DNA of 38,167 bases from Gemmatimonadales bacterium UBA7835 (GTDB lineage Bacteria; Gemmatimonadota; Gemmatimonadetes; Longimicrobiales; Gaopeijiaceae), in contig DLTN01000042.1 of NCBI GenBank assembly GCA_002500925.1, positions 14,622 through 52,788 of the forward strand, in the 5' to 3' direction. The notes under the pieces are model-generated. The model saw only the letters and a program-made list of their open reading frames with translations, was not told the DNA's origin and searched no databases. Positions within the stretch are counted from its first letter, which is position 1. Each line of letters opens with the position of its first letter. Below are positions 1 through 8,400 of the stretch, one piece after another. Both the position numbers and the translations under genes were made by a program.

Positions 1-141
1 GGGAAGCTCGTACTAGAGGGGAGAGACGATCGACTGATTTTGTATAGGCCGGCGCAACTGATTCGACCGGAAAACATTTCAGTCTTCTTAGAAGAAGGGC
101 TTGAGGTGTTTCGGTTGTTCGTATCTCCAGGACATGGATGA
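1..141 (+). CDS. Possible C-terminal end of an upstream gene (5' truncated)
   Basis: Reading frame 1 is open from the window edge to a TGA at 139-141, giving 46 residues that end in SPGHG. The other two forward frames close within the first 45 bases. The residues show no motif I recognise, and an open stretch this short can occur by chance. The hairpin with a T-run at 270-302 would suit the end of a transcription unit coming from the left. No function can be assigned. Confidence 0.3.
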   Translation, partial: GKLVLEGRDDRLILYRPAQLIRPENISVFLEEGLEVFRLFVSPGHG

Positions 142-269
142 CTGCGCTTGAGCACCTCAGGTAGCGAAATCGAGCGGAAAACGACCCGGGAATACCTCAC
201 TGCCCTGACATTTTAAGCCCTTTACGCTCTGTCGTGGGGTAATTACTTTTCTGGGCTCGTTCGCAGACA

Positions 270-302
270 AGCCGCTCCAGCATCTAGGGGGCGGCTGTTT
301 TC
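270..302 (+). terminator. Hairpin followed by T-run, probable terminator
   Basis: A 9-bp stem (270-278 with 288-296, one G-U pair) has a 9-base loop and is followed by GTTTT. This fits a rho-independent terminator for whatever lies to the left, just before the tRNA genes. Bases 142-269 and 303-368 show no gene; I could not identify a convincing promoter for the tRNAs there, although one must lie near. Confidence 0.6.
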
Positions 303-368
303 CGCGTCTGAGTCAGGCGGGGAAGAAACGTTCGAGTGGTCCCGACTGGGCGGTTTCGGGAGCAACAA

Positions 369-450
369 GGTGGGGTACCGAAGCGGTCAAACGGGGCAGA
401 CTGTAAATCTGTTGGCTTAGCCTTCGGAGGTTCGAATCCTCCCCCCACCA
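369..450 (+). tRNA. tRNA-Tyr (anticodon GTA)
   Basis: This is a full class II cloverleaf with a long variable arm. The 7-bp acceptor stem GGTGGGG/CCCCACC is followed by discriminator A at 450. The anticodon stem GCAGA/TCTGT encloses GTA at 403-405, and the T arm is GGAGG-TTCGAAT-CCTCC. CCA is not encoded: the next bases are CTC. It is the first of three tRNA genes ahead of tuf, a context also known from the E. coli tufB locus. Confidence 0.95.
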
Positions 451-495
451 CTCAGGTAGGAAGAGTCCTCAACGGGGCTTGAGAGAAAGAGCGAG

Positions 496-569
496 GCGGG
501 AGTAGCTCAGTTGGCTAGAGCATCAGCCTTCCAAGCTGAGGGTCGCGGGTTCGAGTCCCGTCTCCCGCT
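496..569 (+). tRNA. tRNA-Gly (anticodon TCC)
   Basis: The acceptor stem is GCGGGAG/CTCCCGC with discriminator T at 569. The anticodon stem TCAGC/GCTGA encloses CTTCCAA, putting TCC at 530-532. The T arm contains TTCGAGT. CCA is not encoded. It is the second gene of the tRNA cluster, 45 bases after tRNA-Tyr. Confidence 0.95.
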
Positions 570-605
570 CTTTAGGAAGGAAGAAGAGTTGTTTAAGGAC
601 GAGTT

Positions 606-677
<72 letters not shown>

Positions 678-710
678 CTTGTAGGAAGGGGATCACGCTA
701 GGCGGGATCC

Positions 711-731
711 GCGGGGCGAGACCCCGTTCTT
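711..731 (+). promoter_or_regulatory. Small hairpin with TTCTT tail between tRNA-Thr and tuf
   Basis: GCGGGG (711-716) pairs with CCCCGT (722-727, outer G-U) around a CGAGA loop, and the sequence runs on as TCTTAAAAA. It resembles a weak intrinsic terminator or attenuator that could let tRNA transcription exceed tuf transcription. An upstream helix GGATC/GATCC lies near 689-710. The role is inferred. Confidence 0.45.
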
Positions 732-770
732 AAAAAGGTGAAAACGAACACCAAAAAGAGGATCAGCGAG

Positions 771-1961
<1,191 letters not shown>

Positions 1962-1974
1962 GAGGCAGGAAAGA

Positions 1975-2034
1975 AGTCCGGGTCGGAGTAGTAGCGCCCC
2001 GGACTAACGTGGTGTGTGTGGGGCTGAGTGCCCC
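1975..2034 (+). promoter_or_regulatory. Two hairpins in the tuf-rpmG gap
   Basis: AGTCCGGG (1975-1982) pairs perfectly with CCCGGACT (1998-2005) around a 15-base loop. A second hairpin GGGGC/GCCCC (2020-2024 with 2030-2034) follows. There is no T-run, so an RNA stability or processing signal is likelier than a terminator. tRNA-Trp, often present in this gap in other bacteria, is absent. Confidence 0.45.
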
Positions 2035-2051
2035 TTCAAAGGAGGCATTCG

Positions 2052-2204
2052 ATGCCGCGCGACAAAATCGTCCTCGCTTGTGAGGACTGCAAAGATAGGA
2101 ACTACGACACTACGAAGAACAAGAGGCTGCACCCAGAGAGGGTGGAGTTTCGCAAGTATTGCCGTAGGTGCCGTGGCCACAGACAGCATAAGGAAACGAA
2201 GTAG
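2052..2204 (+). CDS. rpmG: Large ribosomal subunit protein bL33 (zinc form)
   Basis: This 50-residue protein of the 50S subunit sits near the E site. It starts at ATG 2052 behind AAAGGAGG at 2038-2044 and begins MPRDKIVLACEDC. Cysteines 10, 13, 37 and 40 form two CxxC pairs, so it is the zinc-binding form. Its neighbours tuf and secE are the normal context. The stop TAG at 2202-2204 shares its G with the secE start, so the two are translationally coupled. Confidence 0.95.
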   Translation: MPRDKIVLACEDCKDRNYDTTKNKRLHPERVEFRKYCRRCRGHRQHKETK

Positions 2205-2416
2205 TGTCAGCGATAGATAAGGCGAAAGGGACGCGCGCTTTCATCGAAGAGTGTGTGGTCGAGCTCCAAAAGGTCACTTGGCCGGACTGGGCGCAGCTTC
2301 GTTCTGCAACTTTCGTGGTGCTTGTTTTTACTATGGTGGTGTCACTGATCATATGGCTCATGGACAAGTCTGCGAGCTTTGTGATTAGCACCATTATGGG
2401 AATCTTCGGAGCCTAA
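2204..2416 (+). CDS. secE: Preprotein translocase subunit SecE
   Basis: SecE is the small essential subunit that clamps SecY in the protein-conducting channel of the inner membrane. The 70 residues include the conserved amphipathic segment with VELQKVTWPDWAQL (about residues 18-31) followed by one long hydrophobic helix (about 35-55). This is the short one-helix type, unlike the three-helix E. coli form. GTG 2204 overlaps the rpmG stop by one base, with AGGAAACG just upstream. nusG follows after one base, the classical secE-nusG pair. Confidence 0.95.
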   Translation: MSAIDKAKGTRAFIEECVVELQKVTWPDWAQLRSATFVVLVFTMVVSLIIWLMDKSASFVISTIMGIFGA

Positions 2417-2417
2417 C

Positions 2418-2960
2418 GTGAGTACCACAACCGATTCTCGGTGGTATGCTGTTCAGACGTATTCTGGGCATGAGAATAAGGTTCAACGGCTAATACAGCT
2501 CAAGATTGATGAGGGCCAGGATGAAGGCGAGTTACTAGACGTTCTAGTGCCGACCCAAGAAGCTTTGGAAATCCGAAATGGAAAGAGGGTGTCAGTCACT
2601 CGTCGCTTGTATCCAGGTTATGTGCTAGTGCATATGGCCTTGAACGAACGTACTGCGCACTCGGTCAACAACATTCAGGGTGTGATCAAATTTGTGGGCT
2701 CAGGTAAGGCTCCACACCCTCTTCGCGAAGATGAAATCAACAAGATCCTTGGGGTCGAAACGCAGTCCGAGGACAAAGCACAGGAAGAGATCCCATTCCA
2801 CATTGATCAGGTGGTAGAGGTTACCAAAGGCCCATTCACTGACTTCTCCGGTACCGTTCAGGAAGTTTATCCTGATAAGGGTAAGGTGAAGGTGGAGGTG
2901 TCACTCTTTGGTCGTCCGACTTCGGTCGAGCTTGATTACACGGATCTCAAGGGATATTAG
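2418..2960 (+). CDS. nusG: Transcription termination/antitermination protein NusG
   Basis: NusG binds RNA polymerase across the cleft, suppresses pausing and links it to Rho or to ribosomal protein S10. The 180 residues hold the NGN domain (SRWYAVQTYSGHENKVQ at the N-terminus, RRLYPGYVLVHM in the middle) and a C-terminal KOW domain (about 125-180, VVEVTKGPFTDFSGTVQEV). It starts at GTG 2418, one base after the secE stop. The length is typical with no insert. Confidence 0.97.
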   Translation: MSTTTDSRWYAVQTYSGHENKVQRLIQLKIDEGQDEGELLDVLVPTQEALEIRNGKRVSVTRRLYPGYVLVHMALNERTAHSVNNIQGVIKFVGSGKAPHPLREDEINKILGVETQSEDKAQEEIPFHIDQVVEVTKGPFTDFSGTVQEVYPDKGKVKVEVSLFGRPTSVELDYTDLKGY

Positions 2961-2978
2961 AGCGGGAACACTAGAATT

Positions 2979-3404
2979 ATGGCGAAAAAAGCAGTCGGAT
3001 TTATCAAGCTTCATGTCGCGGGTGGGCAGGCCAATCCAGCCCCTCCCGTAGGCCCTGCGTTGGGGGCGCATGGCGTCAACATCATGGAGTTCTGCAAGCA
3101 GTTCAACGCGAAGACCGCCGATAAGCAGGGAATTACGACTCCGGTCGAGATCACGGTCTACGCGGATCGGTCGTTCTCGTTTATAACGAAAACGCCGCCG
3201 GCTGCCGTTTTGATCAAGAAAGCTATTAGTTTGCCGAAAGGATCGGGCGAGCCAAACCGTGAGAAGGTCGGTACAATCACGCGGGCTCAGCTCGCAGAGA
3301 TTGCGGAGAGTAAGATGGAAGACCTCAATGCGAACGATATCGATTCAGCGGTTGAGATGATCGCTGGGACGGCCCGTTCCATGGGAGTCATAGTAGAGGG
3401 CTAA
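2979..3404 (+). CDS. rplK: Large ribosomal subunit protein uL11
   Basis: uL11 forms the stalk base over the GTPase centre with 23S rRNA helix 43/44. It has 141 residues, the standard length. The N-terminal AGGQANPAPPVGPALGAHGVNIMEFCKQFNAKT stretch holds the proline-rich switch that thiopeptide antibiotics target; the C-terminal rRNA-binding domain ends AGTARSMGVIVEG. It begins the L11-L1-L10-L12-rpoBC series, with a structured gap before rplA. Confidence 0.98.
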   Translation: MAKKAVGFIKLHVAGGQANPAPPVGPALGAHGVNIMEFCKQFNAKTADKQGITTPVEITVYADRSFSFITKTPPAAVLIKKAISLPKGSGEPNREKVGTITRAQLAEIAESKMEDLNANDIDSAVEMIAGTARSMGVIVEG

Positions 3405-3410
3405 CACATG

Positions 3411-3482
3411 GGGACCTAGGTGTCCCACCCGTGTACCACCGTCTGAGAGCCGTCAGCGGTGGGAGGGTAAACGAAGCGGCTC
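3411..3482 (+). promoter_or_regulatory. Hairpin with loop pairing to rplA ribosome site (candidate L1 autoregulatory element)
   Basis: A first hairpin GGGAC/GTCCC spans 3411-3426. A second has stem CCACCG (3436-3441) with CGGTGG (3457-3462), continued by CTGA (3443-3446) with TCAG (3453-3456) past a one-base bulge. All six loop bases GAGCCG (3447-3452) are complementary to CGGCTC at 3477-3482, which ends 10 bases before the rplA ATG. Formation would occlude translation initiation. L1 is known to repress its own operon mRNA in bacteria; that this is its site is inference. Confidence 0.55.
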
Positions 3483-3492
3483 TTGAAGCAGG

Positions 3493-4185
3493 ATGCCAAA
3501 AAAAGGGAAACGCTACGGTTCGGCCCGCGCGGCCGTCCCGAGCGGTGTGAAGATGGCGCCAGATGACGCGGTGAAGCTCGTACGGGAGCTCGCTACGGCG
3601 AAGTTCGACGAATCTGTCGATGTCGCTACGCGTCTCGGAGTTGATCCGCGACAGGCGGATCAGCTCGTCCGCGGCACCGTCGTCCTTCCGCATGGGACGG
3701 GGAAATCCGTTCGAGTCTTGGCGATCGTCCAGGGTGAGAAGGAGGAGGAGGCCAAGGAGGCTGGAGCCGATCACGTGGGAGTTGAGTACGTAGAAAAGAT
3801 CGAGGAAGGATGGGTGGATTTTGACGTCTGCGTTGTCACGCCCGATCTAATGGGGAAGGTGGGCCCGCTCGGCCGCGTGCTTGGTCCGCGGGGCCTCATG
3901 CCGACTCCGAAAGCTGGAACCGTGACCTTCGATATCGGTCGTGCTGTGAAAGAGATTAAGGCGGGTAAAATAGAGTTCCGGGTCGATAAAACCGGAAACG
4001 TGCATGCGCCGATTGGAAAGGCGTCGTTCTCTGATGAGCAGCTTCAAGAGAATCTCACGGCTTTTATGGACCAAATCATGCAGTCCAAGCCGTCGTCAGC
4101 GAAGGGTGCGTATCTGAGGAGCGTAACAGTCTCAAGCACGATGGGGCCGGGTGTGGCCATCGACACTAACGCTTGGAGGGACTGA
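3493..4185 (+). CDS. rplA: Large ribosomal subunit protein uL1
   Basis: uL1 builds the mobile L1 stalk that moves deacylated tRNA out of the E site, and represses its own mRNA in studied bacteria. The 230 residues are typical. The signature region TPDLMGKVGPLGRVLGPRGLMPTPKAGTVT and the C-terminal GAYLRSVTVSSTMGPGVAID are clear. It starts at ATG 3493. The nearest purine-rich site (AAGCAGG) abuts the start, and the downstream arm of the predicted loop pairing lies at 3477-3482. The TGA stop overlaps the rplJ ATG. Confidence 0.98.
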   Translation: MPKKGKRYGSARAAVPSGVKMAPDDAVKLVRELATAKFDESVDVATRLGVDPRQADQLVRGTVVLPHGTGKSVRVLAIVQGEKEEEAKEAGADHVGVEYVEKIEEGWVDFDVCVVTPDLMGKVGPLGRVLGPRGLMPTPKAGTVTFDIGRAVKEIKAGKIEFRVDKTGNVHAPIGKASFSDEQLQENLTAFMDQIMQSKPSSAKGAYLRSVTVSSTMGPGVAIDTNAWRD

Positions 4186-4715
4186 TGGACCGCGCCACAA
4201 AAGAGACATTTGTTGAGGAGCTCAAAGAGCGAATCGATCGGGCGCCCGTTCTGTACCTGACTGATTTCACGGGACTAAGCGTCAAGGCAATGACCGAACT
4301 TCGCTCATCGCTACGTAAATCCGGCGCTGAGTATGTGGTGGTCAAGAACCGACTCGCGAAGCGCGTATTTGATGAGTCCGAGACCCTTCCCGATATCGGA
4401 GAGAGTTTGAGCGGGCCCACCGGGTTCGTCTTTGGATACGAGGACGCTGCTGCGGCTGCCAAGGTGCTAAGCGACTTCGCAAAGGATCATGACAAGAAGC
4501 CTACCTTCAAGCTTGGACTCCTAGATAACAAGGTGATTCAGGCCGAGCAGGTGGAAAGAATCGCAAAGCTTCCGTCGCGCGAGCAGCTTCTCGCGGAGTT
4601 AGCAGGTGCGATGGAGAGCCCAATGGCAGCACTCGCGTCTGCTCTCGGCGCAAAGCTTCAGGAAATGGCCGGTCTGATGGACGCGCTGAAGGACGAGCGT
4701 GCTAAGGCAGGTTAA
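4185..4715 (+). CDS. rplJ: Large ribosomal subunit protein uL10
   Basis: uL10 anchors the L7/L12 dimers on the ribosomal stalk. I place the start at ATG 4185, inside the rplA stop (TGATG overlap), because GGAGGG at 4175-4180 is ideally spaced; a TTG at 4173 in the same frame would use that site up. The result is 176 residues, the normal length, beginning MDRATKETFVEELKERI. The conserved LTDFTGLSVKAMTELR and VVKNRLAKR segments and the alanine-rich C-terminal helix that carries L12 are present. Confidence 0.97.
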   Translation: MDRATKETFVEELKERIDRAPVLYLTDFTGLSVKAMTELRSSLRKSGAEYVVVKNRLAKRVFDESETLPDIGESLSGPTGFVFGYEDAAAAAKVLSDFAKDHDKKPTFKLGLLDNKVIQAEQVERIAKLPSREQLLAELAGAMESPMAALASALGAKLQEMAGLMDALKDERAKAG

Positions 4716-4801
4716 GCCCGCATCCCGGGCAAGTAGTAAAAGGGACGCGGGCGCGTTCCTGGTAATTCACAGGTTCAAACCAGTTGCCGACAAGAAGTCG
4801 G
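4716..4801 (+). promoter_or_regulatory. Alternative hairpins in the rplJ-rplL gap
   Basis: GCCCG/CGGGC (4716-4720 with 4726-4730) forms one hairpin. AGGGACGC (4741-4748) pairs with GCGTTCCT (4753-4760) around loop GGGC. GCCCGC (4716-4721) can pair instead with GCGGGC (4747-4752), so the first two folds compete. A third helix, CCGAC/GTCGG (4787-4791 with 4797-4801), stands just before the rplL ribosome site. L12 is needed in four to six copies per ribosome, so signals adjusting its output are expected here; the mechanism is inference. Confidence 0.4.
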
Positions 4802-4824
4802 TGGACATTTAGGAGACAGGAAAA

Positions 4825-5205
4825 ATGGCGAATCAGGAAGAGCTGCTCGAAGCGATTGGTGGCATGACCGTTCTCGAGCTCTCCGAGTTCGTTGATGCCT
4901 TCAAGGAGAAGTTCAATGTCACGGCTGTGGCCGCTCCGGTTGCGGTAGCGGGTGGTGCTGCTGCGGGTGGTGACGCTGGTGGGGCTGAGGCAAAGGATGA
5001 ATTCGATGTCGTTCTAGCCGGCGTTGGCGATAAGAAGATCCAAGTTATTAAGGTCGTGCGTGAGCTGACTGGCCTGGGCCTCAAAGAGGCGAAGGATGTG
5101 GTCGACAGTGCTCCAAGTAACGTGAAGGAAGGTGCGACACAGGAAGAAGCCGACGAGATGAAAGCGAAGCTCGAGGAAGTCGGCGCCACCGTCGAACTCA
5201 AGTAA
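4825..5205 (+). CDS. rplL: Large ribosomal subunit protein bL12 (L7/L12)
   Basis: bL12 is the multicopy stalk protein that recruits the translational GTPases. It has 126 residues: an N-terminal dimerisation domain (about 1-32, LLEAIGGMTVLELSEFVDAFKEKFNV), an alanine/glycine/valine hinge (about 33-55) and a C-terminal factor-binding domain (FDVVLAGVGDKKIQVIKVVRELTGLGLKEAKDVVD). ATG 4825 follows AGGAGACAGG. A 246-base structured gap separates it from rpoB. Confidence 0.98.
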   Translation: MANQEELLEAIGGMTVLELSEFVDAFKEKFNVTAVAAPVAVAGGAAAGGDAGGAEAKDEFDVVLAGVGDKKIQVIKVVRELTGLGLKEAKDVVDSAPSNVKEGATQEEADEMKAKLEEVGATVELK

Positions 5206-5288
5206 CGCCGGCCAGGCTAGCGAGTGTCTCGACATTCGTATATGGGCAGAACGACCGGAGTGGGACTCGGTAAGATCTCGACTTCGGA

Positions 5289-5433
5289 CGCGGCGTTATG
5301 TCGCGTGACAAATAGGGACAGTTCGCGACCGCGCCATAGGAACATCTTTGGAAAGGTGAGCCTATGGTGGGGAACCGCGTGTCTGTCCCAACTCGAAAAC
5401 GATAATGCTCCTCGCACGCGTTTGCGGACGAGG
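5289..5433 (+). promoter_or_regulatory. Structured rplL-rpoB gap with long nested hairpin
   Basis: The 246-base gap (5206-5451) holds no credible gene but strong structure. GGGACAG (5315-5321) pairs with CTGTCCC (5383-5389), CGCG (5324-5327) with CGCG (5376-5379), CCATAGG (5334-5340) with CCTATGG (5361-5367), and CATCTT (5343-5348) with AAGGTG (5353-5358), all nested. Smaller hairpins flank it at 5289-5305 and 5410-5433. In E. coli the same gap carries a partial terminator and an RNase III cut site; an equivalent role here is inference. Confidence 0.55.
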
Positions 5434-5451
5434 TCGTAAGGGGGACTTACG

Positions 5452-8400
5452 TTGGAACTGCGCAAGGACAACCGCCCGATCCTGAGCTTTGCTAAGCTCA
5501 AGTCAGTGATGCCGATGCCGAACCTGCTGGATGTTCAGCTTCGCTCATTTGAAAAGCTTGTGGAGCAGGATCCCGACGAGCAGTGGGATTTTGGCCTCGA
5601 TCGAGTCTTCGAAGAGATTTTCCCCATCGAAGACGTCAATGAGTACTTCATGCTCGAGTATATCTCGTGCGCACTCGGTGAGCCAAAATACTCCGTAGAG
5701 GAGTGTATTGAGCGGGACATGACGTATGCCGCTCCGCTCAAAGCGACGCTCCGCCTCATCGTGTGGGAGCAGCCGGAGGAAGATCCAGACGCCCCGAAGA
5801 AGCGCAAGAAAAAGAAAGTCTCAACTCCGATCGAGGAACGTGTTACCCAAGACATCATCGAAAAGGAAGTGTACCTCGGTGATCTCCCTCTCCTGACAGA
5901 CCTTGGAACATTCATCGTGAATGGTGCCGAGAGGGTGGTAGTCAGTCAGTTGCACCGTTCTCCAGGTGTCGTCTTTGAAGAGAGCATCCACCCCAACGGA
6001 ACAAAGCTCTACAGCGCGCGGATTATCCCCTTCCGTGGGTCGTGGGTGGAATTCACGCTAGACATCAATGACATATGCTACGTCCACATAGATAAGAAGA
6101 AGAAATTTCCTGCGACTGCTCTGTTGCGGGCCCTCGGATTCTCAACGGATGCAGACATCTTCAACCTCTATTATCAGGTAGATGAGGTGAAGCTTGGCAA
6201 GTTTGATGATGCCAAGAAGCAAGAGATCGAAGGCAAGGTCATTGCCGAAGAGTTCGCCGATCCTGAGACAGGTGAAATCTTGATCGACAATGGTGAGGAG
6301 ATTGAGGATGAAGTTATAGAAATCCTCGAGCGCCTAGGCGTAAAGAAGATCAAGATTTACAAGAGTGATCGGGAAACGGCTCGCGGTGAGAGCCCCATGA
6401 TCAAGAACACGATCAAGAAGGATCCAACCGAAGACGAAGGCGAGGCCCTCAACGCCATATATTCGTTACTTCGTCCGGGAGACGCTCCAAATATAGAGAC
6501 GGCTCGCGAAGCTTTAGAGAGGGTGTTCTTCGACCCCAGGCGCTATGACCTAGGGCGTGTAGGCCGTTACAAGATCAATCAACGCCTTCAGGTGGATGTG
6601 CCGCGAAGCGAAGCCGTCCTAACCAAAGATGACTTTGTCTCCATCATCGGTCACTTGATTGAGCTGAACGAGGGTCGTGGCTTCACTGATGACATTGATC
6701 ACCTCGGTAACCGCCGTGTGAGGACAGTCGGTGAGTTGATCGCAAACCAGTTCAGTGTTGGTCTCAGTCGGATGGCTCGCTTGGTCAAAGAGCGCATGTC
6801 GATCAACAACGATCCTGAGAAGATCAACATCGACGATTTGGTCAATGCGAGAACGGTATCTGCGGTTATTCAGGCGTTTTTCGGATCCAGTCAATTGTCT
6901 CAGTTCATGGACCAGACGAATCCGCTAGCCGAGATGACACACAAGCGTCGCCTTTCGGCGTTGGGGCCAGGTGGACTTACCCGGGAACGTGCTGGCTTTG
7001 AAGTTCGAGACGTCCATTATTCGCACTACGGTCGGATGTGTCCGATTGAGACCCCTGAGGGTCCGAATATCGGTCTCATCACGTCGTTGACCACATATTC
7101 GAGGATCAACGACCTTGGATTCGTAGAGACCCCGTATCGGAAGGTGAAAAACGGAAAGGTCACAACCCAGATCGAGTGGCTTTCCGCGAATGAAGAGGAG
7201 GAATCACGGATTGCGCAGGCAAATGCGCCGCTGGACGCCAAGGGCGGTTTCAAAAATGAGTTTGTTCTCTGTCGCGAACGTGGTGATTTCCCGCTCCTCA
7301 CGCCAGAAAACATAGAATACATGGATGTGGCCCCCGACCAGCTAGTATCGGTTGCGGCTGCTTTAATCCCATTCCTTGAGCATGACGATGCAAACCGCGC
7401 GCTCATGGGTTCAAACATGCAGAGGCAAGCCGTGCCACTCCTCTACACGGACGCACCGCTTGTGGGTACAGGTCTCGAAGCAAAGGTTGCTTCGGACTCC
7501 GGTGCGGTTATAACGGCACACCGGACCGGTACTGTAGCGCACGTTACAGCTGACGAAATCGTTGTTGACACTGGACAAGTCGTACCGGGTCGCGGTGAGC
7601 AGCCACTGGCCAAGTTGGCGCAGTACGACCGCTATAGACTCAAGAAATACTGGCGCACTAACCAAGACACAGCGATCAACCAGCGTCCCCTTGTAAAGAT
7701 AGGTGAGGAGATCCATCCGGGAGACATCATCGCCGATGGCCCGAGCACTGATCAGGGTGAGCTTGCACTCGGTCGCAATCTGCTCGTCGCGTTTATGCCG
7801 TGGTATGGGTCCAATTTCGAGGACGCCATCGTTATCAGCGAGAAACTAGTGAAGGACGATGTGTTCACGTCAGTACACATCCAAGAGCTAGAGTTACATG
7901 TCCGCGATACGAAGCGAGGCATGGAAGAGATAACTCGTGAGATCCCAAATGTGGCCGATGAGAATCTTGCTGATCTGGATGAGCGGGGCATCGTTAGAGT
8001 CGGAGCTCGAGTCAAGGCCGGTGACATCCTTGTAGGAAAGATCACCCCGAAAGGTGAAACAGAGCTCTCGCCGGAGGAGAAACTGCTGACTGCAATCTTC
8101 GGTGAGAAGGCTAAGGACGTTAAGGATTCGTCTCTGAAAGTCTCGCCTGGTATGACTGGGACCATTATCGATGTGAAGATCTTCAGTCGCCGAATCGATG
8201 ATCCTCTCTTGGAGAAGGAACACGGAGAGAAAATTGGTGACCTGCGTGCTCTTGAGCGAGAAGAGATTCAGCGCATTCAAGATGCGCGAGATGAAGAATT
8301 GCGCTCCGTTTTGCAGCGGCAAACAGTTGCATTGATGCTCAAGAAAGGTACAGTCGAGCCCGTGCTGGATGAGGGCACGAAGCTTACGAAGGATTTGATT

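Noticed and set aside
203..256. Possible tRNA promoter with CTGACA or TTTACG
   Set aside because: No -10 box at a suitable distance reaches a convincing match.
738..770. Upstream in-frame GTG start for tuf
   Set aside because: It would add 11 residues not seen in EF-Tu, and the ATG at 771 has a good ribosome site.
4755..4795. tRNA-like piece (GGTTCAAACC) between rplJ and rplL
   Set aside because: It resembles a T-arm, but there is no acceptor stem, D arm or anticodon arm around it.
5224..5439. 71-codon open frame in the rplL-rpoB gap
   Set aside because: No ribosome site, no family resemblance, and it lies across the strong nested hairpin; the composition looks non-coding.
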